Shown: in pieces, positions 12,419 to 26,800 of the stretch
Layout of the letters: each line of letters opens with the position of its first letter
Numbering within the stretch: the first letter of the stretch is position 1
Program-made: the position numbers and the translations under genes
From: Cylindrodendrum hubeiense
Lineage: Eukaryota; Ascomycota; Sordariomycetes; Hypocreales; Nectriaceae
Assembly: GCA_014621425.1 (NCBI GenBank)
Contig: JAANBB010000159.1
Coordinates: 1-64,000 of the forward strand
DNA: 64,000 bases
Direction of reading: 5' to 3'
The notes under the pieces: generated by a model
The model's database searches: none
Told to the model about the DNA's origin: nothing
What the model saw: the letters and a program-made list of their open reading frames with translations, nothing else

Positions 12419-15158
12419 ATGGTGCCGTCCATCTTCCGCAAGCGCCACGAGGCCGAGGACATCACCCCGTTGCCCGGCCCTCTCGAGGCCGCCGCCGCCG
12501 CCGCCTCGGGCGTCGACACCCTCGAACACCTCAAGCAATTCGAGAAGGCCCATAAGCTCGACCCAAACCTGCCCATCGACGACCTCACCGATGTCGACGC
12601 CGCCATCGCTACCGGAAATGCCGAGAAGGGCATCGAGATTGAGCATGCGCTCATGGAGGACAACAGCCCGTATCCCGAGGTATGCGCCCGCCCGCCGCCC
12701 ACGTCGTGTGCCGTCTGCGGAGCAAGTCCCATCTCGCGATTCCAGCATCAGATGTGACTCCGCAGATGGCATCCGTCGTATCAGGCTATTTTGCGTTGGA
12801 TTATATGAATGGACCGATTGATTGATTGATTCCTTTTCTTAATAGGTGCGAGCCGTTGTCCGCAACTTCGATGTCGACCTCCCGGCCAACACCATTCGCG
12901 CCTGGGTGATAGGCATGATCCTATGCACCATTGGGTCAGGCGTCAATATGCTCTTCTCCCTGCGCAACCCCAGCGTCACCATCACCACCTACGTCGTCCA
13001 ACTGGTCGCCTATCCTCTTGGCCTCGGCTGGGATCTTATCATGCCCGACCGCGAGTGGAATGTGTGCGGCCTCAAGTTCAACCTCAGGCCCGGCAAGTTC
13101 AACTACAAGGAGCATGTCGTGATTGTCGCCATGTCAAACGTGAGCAACCCCCGGTCCCGTCCCCATCTCCCTTATCTCTACTCCATTATCTCTACTTCGT
13201 TATCTCTACTTCAACCCCCTGTCAATCGCTAACTCGATTTCAAGGCCGCCTATGGCGGTGGTGTTCTCTATGCCACTGATGTCCTGCTCGCCCAACAACT
13301 CTTCTATGGCCAGCACTTTGGCTGGGGTTTCCAGCTTCTATTCGGCATCACCACCCTCTGCACCGGCTATGGCCTGGCAGGCATGGCCCGTCGATTCTTG
13401 GTTTGGCCTGCTGCCATGATCTGGCCCTCCGACCTCGTCAATTGTGCCCTGTTTTACACCCTCCACGATCACTCCATCTCCGACCCCACCAAAACCAATG
13501 GCTGGAAGCTTGGTCGGTACAGGTGGTTCTTGATTGTCGCAAGCGCCGGCTTCATATGGTATTGGTTCCCCGGCTGGATCTTCAAGGGTCTCTCCTACTT
13601 TTCCTGGGTTTGCTGGATTGCCCCCAAGAGCATCACCGTCAACAAGATCTTTGGTGGCCTCACCGGCTATGGCTTGATGCCCATTTCCTTTGATTGGACT
13701 GTGTATAGCGGATACCTGCAGTCACCTTTGATCCCTCCTTTTTACGCCATCGCCAACGTACTCGTCGGAATTGTCGTCTTCTTCATTTGCGTTTCCATGG
13801 GCATTCACTTCACTGGTACCTGGTACGCCGACTACTTCCCCGTTCAGTCATCCGAGTCCTATGACAACACCGGCGCCATCTACGACGTTTCTCGCATCCT
13901 GGACGAAAACTTCCATTTCAACGAGACGGCGTACAAGGAATACTCGCCTCTATTCCTCCCGACCCAATTTGCCATGGCCTATGGTCTCTCCTTTGCCGCC
14001 GTCACGGCCGTCGTCGTCCACGTTGCTCTATACCACGGCCAGGAAATCTGGAAGCAGTTCAGGCTCGCTCGCCACCAAGAAGATGATGTGCATATGCGCT
14101 TGATGAAGAAGTACCGTGATGTGGAGGATTGGTGGTACGCTGGTATGTTCTTGTTCTGATAGGTGCCGCAATGGTTGGAAAGATCTCTGCTAACATAGAC
14201 AATAGCTCTATTCATCGTCATGGTCTCCATTTCGTTTGGTGTCGTTGCAGGCTACCCTACCGGATTTCCCGCATGGGCTTTTGTTGTATGCATGATGATC
14301 CCCATTGTCTGGCTTATCCCGATCGGTCTCGTCCAGGCCATCACTAATATCCAGCTTGGCCTCAATGTCCTGACGGAATTCATCATCGGATACATGGTCC
14401 CCGGACGACCCGTGGCCATGATGATGTTCAAGAACTACGGCTACATTTGCATGACCCAAGCCCTCTACTTCGCCCAGGATCTCAAGCTCGGCCACTACAT
14501 GAAGGTCCCGCCCAGAGTCATGTTCTTCTCTCAACTGGTTGCGTCGCTGTGGTCTGCCATCATTCAGATCTGCGTTATGAATTGGGCCCTGGGTCACATT
14601 CCCGATGTGTGCTCGCTGGATCAGGAGAATAACTACACTTGCCCCGGTGGCCGGGTTTTCTACACGGCCTCGGTCATATGGGGAGCCATCGGTCCCGCTC
14701 GAATCTTCAGCGGCACCGCCATCTACTCCTCACTCCAATGGTTCTGGCTTGTCGGTGCTATTACTCCTATCATCACCTGGCTCCTAGCCCGAAAGTGGCC
14801 TCGGTCGCTCTGGCGCTATGTGTGCACTCCTCTCATCTACGGTGGCTCCAACATGTTGCCTCCGGCCAGCGTCTATATTTACCTCTGCTGGGCCATGGCT
14901 GGTACCGTCTTCAACTATTACATCAAGCGACGCTACACTGGATGGTGGCTGCAGTACAACTACATCACCTCCGCTGCATTGGACTGCGGCCTGATTCTGT
15001 CAACGATAGTCATCTTCTTCACTCTGTACCTAACGAGTGCTGCAGACCCCAACTGGTGGGGCAACCGTGGCGCCCTGGACACGCTTGACTTGTCGACATC
15101 GGCGATCACGTCGAAGGTTCCGAAAGGACAGACCATTGGACCTACAGAATGGCCTTGA
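12419..15158 (+). CDS. OPT family oligopeptide transporter
   Basis: Four exons (12419-12679, 12846-13139, 13245-14142, 14206-15158) encode about 801 aa. The protein has a soluble N-terminus of about 90 residues, then many hydrophobic helices. Hallmarks of the proton-coupled OPT family are SPYPEVRAVV at the start of the first membrane segment, KVPPR near residue 583 and GPARIF near residue 646. Fungal members import small peptides, glutathione or metal chelates across the plasma membrane; the substrate here is not readable. Length fits the family (about 750-900 aa). The ATG sits in a CCACCATGG context. Introns are 166, 105 and 63 bases. It is followed by the eL37 gene on the same strand. Confidence 0.95.
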
Positions 15159-16503
<1,345 letters not shown>

Positions 16504-17176
16504 ACGGAGAACCGCAACACTCTACCCCCCCTTCAACCGCCCTTGACCCTCTTCCCTCCCACCCTGTGAACGGAACATCGCGCGCGCGCGCACACATGCG
16601 GAGACAACAATCAACGATGCCGAAAGTGAAAGAAAAGGGATTTCGATAAACATCGGAAATATGGGTTGGTGGTTTTTTGTGGTGAACTGGGACGGGCGGT
16701 TGTCTGTGGGGTCGCGTGGATGAAGGACCGAAAGGGGCGGCTGGAGCATGGGCATGGTGTTTTACATGTTTGAGCAAGGAAAAAAAGGACCCTTTGCTTT
16801 TCTGAGATTCCATAGGGATTCGGTTACGAGGTTCTGAAATGGCATCTTGATTCTGCATGAACGTGCCTGCGGGGCTCGCTGTGAGAGTGGACGAGGGGAG
16901 TTGGTGTGAAGACGTCCGTCTGGTTCCAGCAGCTGTTCCTTGTGAGCGACTGCAATAAAGGTCGACCGGTGTATTTGATATCAATTGCATCGACCGGTTT
17001 GATCTCTATCCTAGGACTGTATGGTTGTCTTCAACCCAATTCTATCGCAGCCCAATCCATGTTCTTTTCTTGCCCGTTCCAGCATGGCAACCCAAGCCAC
17101 AACACCCATCTTTTATGCCCCCCACAAGCGCAGATATCCAAGCGCAGATATTCATACAGCCAAACCTCCCCAACTC
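16504..17176. other. Convergent intergenic region between eL37 and Elp6
   Basis: This is the shared 3' flank of two convergent genes. A short (CG)/(CA) alternation is present near 16580-16596. I see no gene. Confidence 0.6.
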
Positions 17177-18115
17177 TCAAGACCCCCTCTCGAAAACCCT
17201 CACGCCGCCATCCGCGGCAACGTGGTACAGAAACTCGGCCGGCTCGCCGCCGTCGACCGCCGGCCCCGTCAGGCGCACCACCCCGCTGACGTCGCGCGCG
17301 GTGCCCGTGTCGAGCATGCGCAGCGCCAGCACCGCATCTGCTGCGTGCGCCGTCGAGAGCACCAGGCTCGCGTGTTCGCGCTCCAGCGTCGTGGCCTGCG
17401 CGCCGACGAGCGGCGTGTCGGCGGAGAGCGTTGCCAGTGTGCTGTGGACGAGCTGTGGCGGGTGTTAGTTTTGGGGACTGGGCGTTGTGGGCACAGACTG
17501 ATACTTACGCTTCGTAGAGAGAGCAGAAGGTTCTGGATTGTGATGCTGGTGGTTGTCTCGTCGGTGATGGCGAGGAGGGCGTCGAGCTGGTCGACCACGA
17601 GAACCTTGCGCGTAGTCCGGAGGTCCGCCACGGCAGCCTCGAGCTCCTTCTTGATGTCGGGCAGCTTGGTGCTCCGTAGAAATCTCTCCTTGCGAGCAGG
17701 GTTTGCCGGCACTGGTGGTGCATCACCCGTGACCAAGCCCGTCAACCCATCCACGAAGACGACCCGTCCCGCTCTGCTGAGGGCATCTAAGTCGAGGCCC
17801 TGCACGTTGATCAGCCCGAGTCTCCTCACGTCTCAATTTCTCGCACACCAAGAACCAGAAGTAAAGTGAAACAAGCCAACTTACCATCTTAGCCGCGCCA
17901 TCCCTCCAAAAAGCGCCATCCCGTAGGAAGCTCACCAGCACAACACCAGTATCCCTGTCTTCACCCGACACCCCGCGCAGGTATGAGTACAGGTGCCTGA
18001 GGACGAGCCAGTTGGAGCTGGCGCCCAGGACGCTCGTCAGAAGGACGAGAGATGACTCGGAAGGGAGCTCAATATACGGTTCCAGCAGGTGCGGGATCCG
18101 CGATGAGGACGCCAT
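17177..18115 (-). CDS. ELP6: Elongator complex subunit 6 (Elp6)
   Basis: Three exons (18115-17885, 17799-17509, 17452-17177) encode about 265 aa. Elp6 has a RecA-like fold without a working P-loop and joins Elp4 and Elp5 in a ring that helps Elongator modify wobble uridines of tRNAs. Seen here: an N-terminal SSNWLVLRHLYSYLRG segment, VLVSFLRDGAFWRDGAAK, then GLDLDALSRAGRVVFVDGLTGL directly after the first intron, and the strand VLVVDQLDALLAI that stands in the Walker B position. The acceptor at 17800 was chosen because it restores the common KxGLDL junction in phase; a nearer acceptor would put a stop in frame. The family is divergent, so the name rests on domain pattern and size. Confidence 0.8.
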
Positions 18116-18558
18116 GGTGTCTGGTGAGGGTTGATATTGATGATTTTAACTTGGTGTTGTACTGTGCGAGTGAAGGGTGTGACGTGGGTGGGAGGTGCCA
18201 TGGTGGGGGTGGGGACTGTGAGAATTGCGTTGGTACACGCACTGTGAACATCTCGAACAAAATATGAGACACATCACCATCCCAATTGAGGCAATGCACT
18301 CATTGGTAGGAATTAACAAGATGCAATTTCTTAAAAGGTCCTCTCTGTATGTGTATGTCTATTTGGAGAAAACCCGCTCCAATGCTTGGCCCCAAACCCC
18401 ATGATCTATTCCCCTCTTATGCGATGCGATTGTCATGTCTTTGATGCAAGAGCCGTCAGCCATGAATGCGTCCATAATTCCCCAATATAAAATAATCATC
18501 CCAATGGGAAAAATAATTGCCAACCAAAAAACGCCAATGTCGTGATGCAGATGATGCT
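18116..18558. other. Short intergenic region between Elp6 and the MFS gene
   Basis: It holds the Elp6 promoter and the 3' end of the transporter gene. Nothing else is seen. Confidence 0.6.
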
Positions 18559-20853
18559 TTAGAACTTCTCCATCAAGTTCATGCGTACCGTCCACATACG
18601 GGCCCTCTTGCCATAGATGTACATGGGAATTGAGGACAGCATTAAGATCAACTGAATGATGCCGATCCAGATGTACACCTGCTTCGGACCATCTGCGTTT
18701 AGCCAATGTGTCACGAAGAGGCTGAATACTAGTCCGTGCAGAATGTTCTTGGAGAAGTTGAGTGTTACCAGCGCCTCTCCAGCATACTGGCGGTAGCTGT
18801 CCACGCAAAAGGTGATGGCTGTCGTCGAGCCGAGCGAGCATCCAAACGAGATGACGCCAAAGAAAATGGTGGGGACCATCCAGTGGTCCTTCTCATCGGC
18901 GGACCAGCCAAAGCCCATCAGTCCAATACATGTGGTGATGAGAATGGGAATTGCCATGACGAGGCGGAACTCGGGCTCATACAGACCACCATTGCGCCGT
19001 GCCATGGCCTTGACGATGATATCACTGATCTTTCCTGCCACACCGGTACCGAGGATTCCGCCAACGAAGGGAGAGATATAGACCAGGCCAGTTTGCAGAG
19101 CGTCAAAGTTGTAGGACTCCTTGTTGCGGTAGATCATGGCCATCGACTCGGAGACGACAATCAGCCATCCGACCGAGCAGGCGTACACGCCAGAGGACCA
19201 CAAGACTGCGGGATAAGCAAACAGGACAAACGGCCGCATCATGACCTTGAACCAGCTGTCATTGTTAAGACGGCCGTTCCAAGGCTTGAGCTGCTGAGTG
19301 AATGATCTGGGCGGTTGGAGTCGCAGATTGTGTGTGTAGGCCTTGACCGTGGGCGGGCCCTTGAGTTTAGACGCAGGGATCTTTTCATTGTCCAAGTTGT
19401 GCCCGGTGCCGAAATAGTTGACATTGGACTCACTTCCAGTAGCACTGCTGAGGTATGGGTTGGATGAGGCGTCGTTGACATGAGCTGCGGGTACCGTGGC
19501 AAGGCTACGACCAGATGCAGGCCGGTTCTCGTTGACTTCAGGAACGATTCCTGGGAGGCCAGATGAGCTTGCGGTGTGATCTTTCGAGTCAACATCGGAA
19601 GTAAAGCCGACATGAACGTCCTTGTGTTTTCGAGCAGCAGTTGGGGATGCAGGGGATGCAGGAGTCACAGGTCCAGTTTCTACCGGATGTTCGTGGGGAC
19701 TCGCTATCCCCGGTGTATACCGAGATGAATGCCGGCGGAGAAAGCTTGGTCTACTGGATGGGCGCTTCGTCTTGGGATGTGGAGTTCTGTCCCAGAAGGT
19801 CTCGGGGACGAACAGAAAGAGAAGGACGAAACAAAAGCCCACAACCATAGCCACAATCCTGTTCAAGTTAACAATGATCCCATAGCAAATATATGGGGAG
19901 TGTGCTTACCAGAAAACCCATCGCCACTCAAAACGGGCAATAATGGCCGCGCTGACCAGGGGGATCAAGTTTTTACCTCCGAGAAGCAACAACGTGTATA
20001 TACCAATGCGGAACGCTCGCTCATGCAGGAAGAAGATTTCAGCGATGGTGGCAGACGGCAGACACTCGACCGGGCTGACGGCAATACCCTGGAATACCCT
20101 GGCAATCAGAAGCGAGTTGAACGACGGGGACCAGGCTGCCCAGAGAGACATGCCAATGACGACGATAGCGCTGGCGAGATAGACCGGGCGTTTTCCATAA
20201 AGAATCGCAGTAGGCGAGACGATTACCGAACCAACGCCGAGGCCCATCATGTAGAGTCCGGTGGTAAGAGAGACGGTCTCAACCTCGATGTCGTATGTCT
20301 TCGCAACATCCGTGAAGCCAGCGGCGAGGATGGGGGTCATTCCACCGCCAATCATGCAATAGAAGCCGAGAGACAACAGGGCAAGGTCTCGTCGCCAGCT
20401 GGGCCAGTTGAGGGGGTCATTGTCTGACTCTTCGGGCTGGGGCTCCAAGATGATTGCACCGTCGCCGGTCATCTTCTTAGACTCACCTTCATCCACGGGG
20501 GCTGGAGCAGCAGGCGCAGAGGAAGTGGAGGCCCTGGGCTCAACCGGGAAGCCCGCGGGGATGGAGGAATGCGAAGTCCTGGCGTTGACATTGCGTAGGC
20601 CAAGAGGCTCGTTGCGATGTTGAGCGAGCAACAACACAGAACCTGGTTTCAGTGTTAGTTCGCGGGTTGTCTTGGAAATTCAAGGGCAAGGAGACTAACC
20701 AGGAACCTCAATCGTCTCTCTATCGTTCAAGACTCCCATACTCCATTTCGACGGCCCTGACACATCGTCGGAAGAGCTATTGGTAGCGGAGCCATCACCA
20801 AAGAAGCGACGCCATCGGGATTGGGTAGGCGAATTTGCCTTTTCAGTGGACAT
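18559..20853 (-). CDS. MFS transporter, Hol1/DHA1-like, with a long central loop
   Basis: Three exons (20853-20700, 20642-19910, 19858-18559) encode about 728 aa. A cytosolic N-terminus of about 130 residues ends in DPLNWPSWRRD, the family signature before helix 1. Helices follow with GKRPVYLAS in the loop 2-3 position and a VFQGIAVSPVECLPSATIAEIFF segment typical of this branch. VPETFWDRTP closes the first half. A hydrophilic central loop of about 185 residues then separates the second six helices. Hol1-like carriers move organic cations such as polyamines; this substrate is inferred only from resemblance. Introns are 57 and 51 bases, with phase kept. Confidence 0.9.
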
Positions 20854-22152
20854 GTTTGGGTCAGGACACCGGCAATGTGTTCACCTTCCACCGCTCAGGA
20901 AGAGTACCAATGGAGAAGAGGAGGCGCAGAGAGTTGCCAGGAACAAAGAATCTCTATTAAGAAGATTGGGTGGCGGCGAATGGATCCACTGTGGATGAGG
21001 AATGCCCCAAGAGAACCCTGGGAGGTACGTAGTGCTGCGCTGACGATTGGTGGATACGGGGCTTGCAGGCGGTGATTATTGAGGGTCTATCAAGGAGACA
21101 AGGAGGGGTATGTTTCTTATGAGGACGATTGGAAATGCGGAGGGACTCTAGATTTGACGAGTCGTTGTTGAGGATGTTCAAAGGTCGATGCGATTCGAGG
21201 TGAATGCAGGCGCAGTGAGGGAGGGAAAGACAGCAGGATAGAAGAGTCTGGACCTAGCAGTCTCGGTGCAATTGTGCAATTTGGGGTAGTTGGGGAATGC
21301 CAGGTGACAACCTCCGGCAATAGAAGCCGAGAGAGTGTGTGAGATGTAGCGCGTGTGTCTCTGTCCGTAGGTGTGTCGATGTAGGTTTGACGTGTCGTTG
21401 TGGATGGGAGAAATTGAAGATGGAGGGACGCACATGGCACGAGTACACAACCGGGGCAGGCGCCGGCAAGTGGCGATGGGGACGGAGCGGCCGGGGATAA
21501 GGCGATTGCGAAGGTGACCCCGTCGGGTGCCTGCCTGGAGGATGAGAGAGCCCCGGACATTGCTTTTGTCTGGGGAAGAGGATAAGACCCCGGGACTGTA
21601 ATTGAGACAGAGCGGCAAGATACCGAAATGGAGCAGAGGGGGAGTCCGAGAGCCGTCTTTCACACGCCTGGGCCGCTGCCGCCGTCGCCATCACCGCTGC
21701 CCAAAGCATGCTCTTCACCAACACAGTAAGCCTGCAACCCAGCAATCGAGGGGGCCGGTGACTCTGGCTCGGGATGCCGGACGGCGACGACGGCGGCGGC
21801 GGTATCGGGCAAACAGGGTCTCGGCGGCCACATGACCCGTCATGGCTGCCACCCAGGGGTGGTCCCGCGGCGGCGCAGAGCCACAGCCAGCTGAGTGAGG
21901 GGTGTCTCCCCCACTGGCTGCTCCCACTAGGCCTGCTGCAACCGCTGTAGCCGCTACGCTACAGAAGCACCATGACGTGCTGGGGACCTTGGGGCTGTCC
22001 TCGTGGCCCTGTGGCCTGTAGGTCCCAGGCGCAATTACATCAGCCGAGTTGAGCCTGGGAGCCATCGTGGCCGCCTTGTATTTTCCTCGTCAACCAACCT
22101 CGTCGCCAGCTTTTGCGCAGCTCCAATCTCCGCGACAACGCACTCGCACGCA
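20854..22152. other. Divergent promoter region between the MFS and thioredoxin-like genes
   Basis: About 1.3 kb lies between two divergent start codons. Several open frames overlap on the minus strand (about 21117-21745), but they differ by frame, end at no domain and read as Ser/Pro/Arg-rich noise. I see no RNA gene. Confidence 0.5.
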
Positions 22153-22999
22153 ATGCAGCTCCCTCCAGTGTTCCGATCCGGGCTGCGGCCGTTGATCGGC
22201 AAGCCAATTCGCGGGCCAGCCCAAGTCCTGGCCCAGTCCCATGGCGCCGCCGCCGCCGCTGCTGCTCGAGCGTTTCTCTCGACGTCAGAGCCGCGCCGGG
22301 CAAAGAACCAGATATATGCTCCGTGAGTCTCCACTGCCCATCACATGCACATGCCCGTACATGCACCTTTAGCCATGGTCCATTGTCTATCTATCCTCCA
22401 CTACTCGGGGGTCTCAATCTGAGGTCACCCTAGTATAGATGCCTGTGTCTAGCTCGAGATCTCAATCCCGCCCCTTGTCACCTCATCGAATCCATGTATA
22501 TCCCCCCACTCACCCGCCGCTTGTTAAATCACCGATACTATGTGCTAAACCCACCGAATCCTCCAGCATCCGCAACCCCGACTCCTTCACTACCTACCTC
22601 TCCCTCTCATCCTCCGCCCGCACACCGCTCCTCACCTTCTGGACGGCCTCGTGGTGCTCCACTTGCCGCGTCGTCTCTCCGATGCTGCGCTCGCTCATCG
22701 AGGCGGGTGTGGGCGAGGATGAGGGTGGTGTCGCCTTTGCCACGGTCGAGTTCGACTCCCCGGACATTATGTCCGGCAGCCCCAACCTCGCCCTTGACTA
22801 CATGATCACCAGCATCCCTACTTTGCTAAGTTTCGATGCCGGCGAGGTGCAGTCGGCGACCAAAGTTGCCGATGCGAGGAAAATGGCCGATCGCGAGTTT
22901 CTCATCGAGTGGATTCGCAATGAGGCGAGGAGGCATGGTGGACGAGGAGGCGGCGGTGGTGGTGCTTCCTCTGCGTTCGGAGGATTGTTTGGTAAATAA
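22153..22999 (+). CDS. Mitochondrial thioredoxin-like protein with WCSTC active site
   Basis: Two exons (22153-22322, 22567-22999) encode about 200 aa. The N-terminus is rich in Arg, Ala and Ser and lacks acidic residues for about 45 positions, as expected for a mitochondrial presequence. The body is a thioredoxin fold: TFWTASWCSTCRVVSPML holds the redox CxxC, and TSIPTLLSF holds the cis-proline. The usual WCGPC is replaced by WCSTC, which probably shifts redox potential or partner choice. A Gly-rich tail precedes the C-terminus. The 244-base intron is long for this window. A start at 22153 gives the best targeting sequence. Thioredoxin family is secure; the mitochondrial location is inferred. 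Confidence 0.85.
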
Positions 23000-23803
23000 T
23001 GATTGAATGTATCAAGCAGGCTCTGCTCGATTCGTTACAGTCATTGAGCCTGCTCAAAATACGCAATCATGTATATATCTCTGTACAACATCAGCATCTA
23101 GATACCACCGGTAAATAAGAGGACCGTCAGTGGTATGTATGACCTACCTCCGTGTACGCCACCCAGCTCAGCACATGCAGGTTGAGGCTGCGCAACAGAC
23201 GACATTATGTGGCATGATGAGACCCGCACCTATCACGAGCAACTCTCCATAGGACTTTAACATCTCTCGGCTTTTGATAACCGCCTACCAATAGAAGCCC
23301 AACTTACACGTCCTACATCCGCCTATCACCAACTTCCCTTGACCGCATGCCACTTGATCTACAGTGCTCCCTTCCTAAGACAAACAGAACCCTGCGTGCG
23401 ATGATACCATACCCCTCTCATAACATGTCACCAATACCAAAGAATATATCTCATGGCCAATGCCTGATTTTATTGAAACTACAATCAAGGTCAACTCCCC
23501 GCCTAGGTCACACCACCAACCAACCAGTCCAACCTCAGCCAACGAGTCCTCCCTCGGCACATGAAAAGGAGGCATACCCAGTTAAAGTACACCAGATCCA
23601 ACGCCTTCCTCCTATGCTCTCATCCCATATATTTTTATTATCCCAATAGTCAAACACAGGCTGCCTTCTGGGGTCCTTGCCTACATGGCTGCCATGGCCC
23701 TCGTCGTCATCAGTGGCGTCAACCTTGCTTCCCCTCATCCATTCATCCGCCATCCCAATCATTGACACATTGTGCGTCTCGCGTCCGGGTATCATGGGTG
23801 AAT
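23000..23803. other. Convergent intergenic region between thioredoxin-like and Skt5 genes
   Basis: About 800 bases of 3' flank for two convergent genes. I see no gene or structured RNA. Confidence 0.55.
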
Positions 23804-26800
23804 TCACATGATGGTGCAATCACCCTCTTGCTGCTTCTCGATCTTGCTTCGCGAGATACGCTCTCGTTGGCGCTGACCGCTCTTGCCAGCGCGCTTCAGG
23901 TCCTCCAGTCGTTCTCGAGCCTTGGGGAAGTCTTGGGCTAAGAGAGCATGTTAGTTTCATTGTTTCATTTACAGGTTACACGTCAAAGGCATTTCACTTA
24001 CCGGCAGCTCGCCAGTACCAGCGCTTCGCGTCCTCCAGGTTGGCCGGAACACCAATACCCACCTCGGTGAAGTAACCCATGGCATACTCGGCCTTCGCGA
24101 GACCTGCAACGCCCGCTTTGCGAGCCCATAGGTACGCTTCGGTGTCGCTCTGGCCAAGGACGCCCTCACTACCCGTTAGATACCATCCACTCAGGGCCAA
24201 CTCTGCCTGGTGCTCCTCCTGTGTTGCTGCTTTCGAGTACCACATGATGGACTGCCGAGGATCGATCGGGCACCCCAGCAAGCCGTACTCGTACGAACAT
24301 CCCAGCCGGTACTGCGAGAACTTGTAACCCAGGTCCGCAGCCTGCATGAATAGCTTGTAGGCATACGCCTCATCCCGAATAATAGCGTCATTTGGTTGCG
24401 CGGACTCATACAGCAAACCCAATTCATGCAACGCGTGCGGGTTCTCTGCAGTGGCCCGTTCCGACGCCCGCTTCAACCATCCCACAGCTTCACGAGGATT
24501 CTTGGGTTGACCCAGCAGTCCCTTGAGCAAGATCATTCCCACCTTGTACATCGCAGGAGGATCTCCCAAAGTTGCCGCCCGCTTGTACCACTGGATCGCT
24601 TTCAACGGGTCTCTACGAGTACCACCTCCCTCCTCATGACCGATCTCACAACAAACAGCCGTTCTGTACGCTGCTGCAGCATGTCCAAGCTTAGCCGCAG
24701 ACTGATACATAGTGAAAGCCTCCTTGAAGTCAGGTTCATGTCCAAAGAGACCTCGGCCGACGCTGTCTGCCATGAGGAACATGGCGTCCTGATTCTGCGC
24801 GTTTGAAAGCTTCTTCAGGATTTTCTGGCAGTCGATCAAGTATCGCTCACGTGCCCTCGGCCGCTGCTTGGGATCAAGCCTGGGGACAAGGACATCGGTG
24901 GCTTCAATGAGTCTCCTGGCCAGCCTCAGAGCAGATTCCTGATCAGCGGGGTTGGACTTGATGACCATTCTCAGATGCTCCAGCTCTTGCGGTGTCACAG
25001 GGGATTCCTCCTTGACAGGATCTTTGGGGATACTCGCCTGACGAGGCGGTGCCTGCTGCTGGGGTGGCGGCTGTTGGCGCTGGGGTTGTTGCTGCTGAGG
25101 TTGCGGAGCTGGTGCCGAGATGCCTCCGTAGTTTCGGACTGGAGGCGGCTTATCGTTCAGATTCACAAGCGAGTTGGCCATCAAGCCAGGTCGCACCGGT
25201 GTCGGGTGTGAGGGCAAGCCGTCTGAATTCCGGCCTTGCTGCTGACCTGGTCTCACCGGGGTCGGGTTTGCCGGTAGCCCGGGTCGACCACCAGGAGGTG
25301 CACTTGGGCCTCGAGGAGGCAATTGCTCATGCATTCCAGGTCCAGGATACCCCTGATCATAGCCTTGGTGATAGCCATTCATGGAGGGAAGAGGGGGGAC
25401 GGAAGGTGCGTCGTTTGCCATCTCAAACACAGCGGACTGCGGTTGGAGGTCAGGCTGCGACTTGGCGTGGTAGAGCTGTGCGGTCTGGTGGGCCCCAACC
25501 TGTTGCTGTTGCTGGTCATGAGTAGGACGCATCGTCTGCTCGAATGATCCCCGTGCGCCGTGCACTGGAATAGCATCGAAATCGGGAAGACTTGTTCGCT
25601 CCTGCTGTCGATTCTGGCCATAGGCTGGGCTGTTATTTTGCTGATTATCGAAATAGGAGTCATAAACATCGTCATACGAGGCCGCTGACGCCGCTGACGG
25701 CTTTCGGTATCCTCCGTGCGCTTCATCATACTCGCCAACGTACTGGCTCGGTGGGGGAGCCTGAGGGGGGGGCTGAGGCTCAGGAGGGTACATCCGCTGT
25801 GGAGGAGGTCGATGTCCAGCAGCCGTTGAGGGTCGTTGAGGAGGCATGCCCCGACCAGCAGGGGTGCCATTGACTGGCATCGTGCCCATCCTTTGAGGCG
25901 GTGGCATGTGGTTTCTTGAGCTATGGTCTTCCACAGGTATCGTCATGCTTCGCGCAGGCGGTCCGAACCCGCCTCTCGGGGGTCCTTGCCCACCGGGGCT
26001 ATAACCATCGTCATACTCTCCATAACCACCCGGAGCCCCGTAGCCTGGGTCTTGTCCAGGAGGGGGTCCACGTCTCTGCTCGGGATATCCCTGAGTAGGA
26101 TAACCTCTTTGGGGAGGTCCTCGTCCCCCATTCATCGCGGTCCGCTGGCTGTCGGAACTAGTTCTTCCTTCTGGCATTCTCTGTCTCTGATTCAGATCCA
26201 TACTGGACATCTGGTCCGCTATTTGTTCGTCTGATTGTCTGTTTTGTCCCGGGAAAGGTGGATAGTTGCCACCGAACCCGCCGCCTCGCGGACTAATTGG
26301 TGTGTTGTTCATTGGAGGTTGGCGGCCTAAACGCTGCTGTGAATAACGAGATCCAAAGTGGAAGGGCTATTTGGAAACTCACCTGCTGGGTCTGAATGTG
26401 CTCCATACGCACCTGGGCGCATCCCACCTCGTGCAGGGCCACCGTTGGGCATACCTCGCCCGGGACCTGGGGGTCCTGGGGTATGCCCTCGAGGCGGAGG
26501 AGGGCGAGCCCGGTGCGGATCGGCAGTCTGTGGACGATGAATCGGTCCTCCACGCCCTCCGGGCATCGGCCGTCCACCAGGACCTGGGCCTTGTGCGTAT
26601 GGATCTTGGGGCGGAGGCGGGCCTCGCGCATAGTTGGGGTCCTGATACTGCCCTCCGTAATCCTGCCCGTAGCCGCCTCCATTGTAATTATCATAGCCTT
26701 GTCCGTTCTGGTAGTCGTCGTATTGTTGTGGTGGCGGTCCGTTTCCGTACTGTCGTGGTGCAGATCGCTGAGGTGATGGGCCGCCGTACTGGCGCTGCTG

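Noticed and set aside
17021..17869. 282-codon open frame on plus
   Set aside because: Antisense to the Elp6 exons; its text is a complement artefact of GC-rich codons.
17830..17884. Shorter first intron for Elp6 ending near 17830
   Set aside because: All acceptors there leave the wrong phase or an in-frame stop; the acceptor at 17800 restores KMGLDLDAL.
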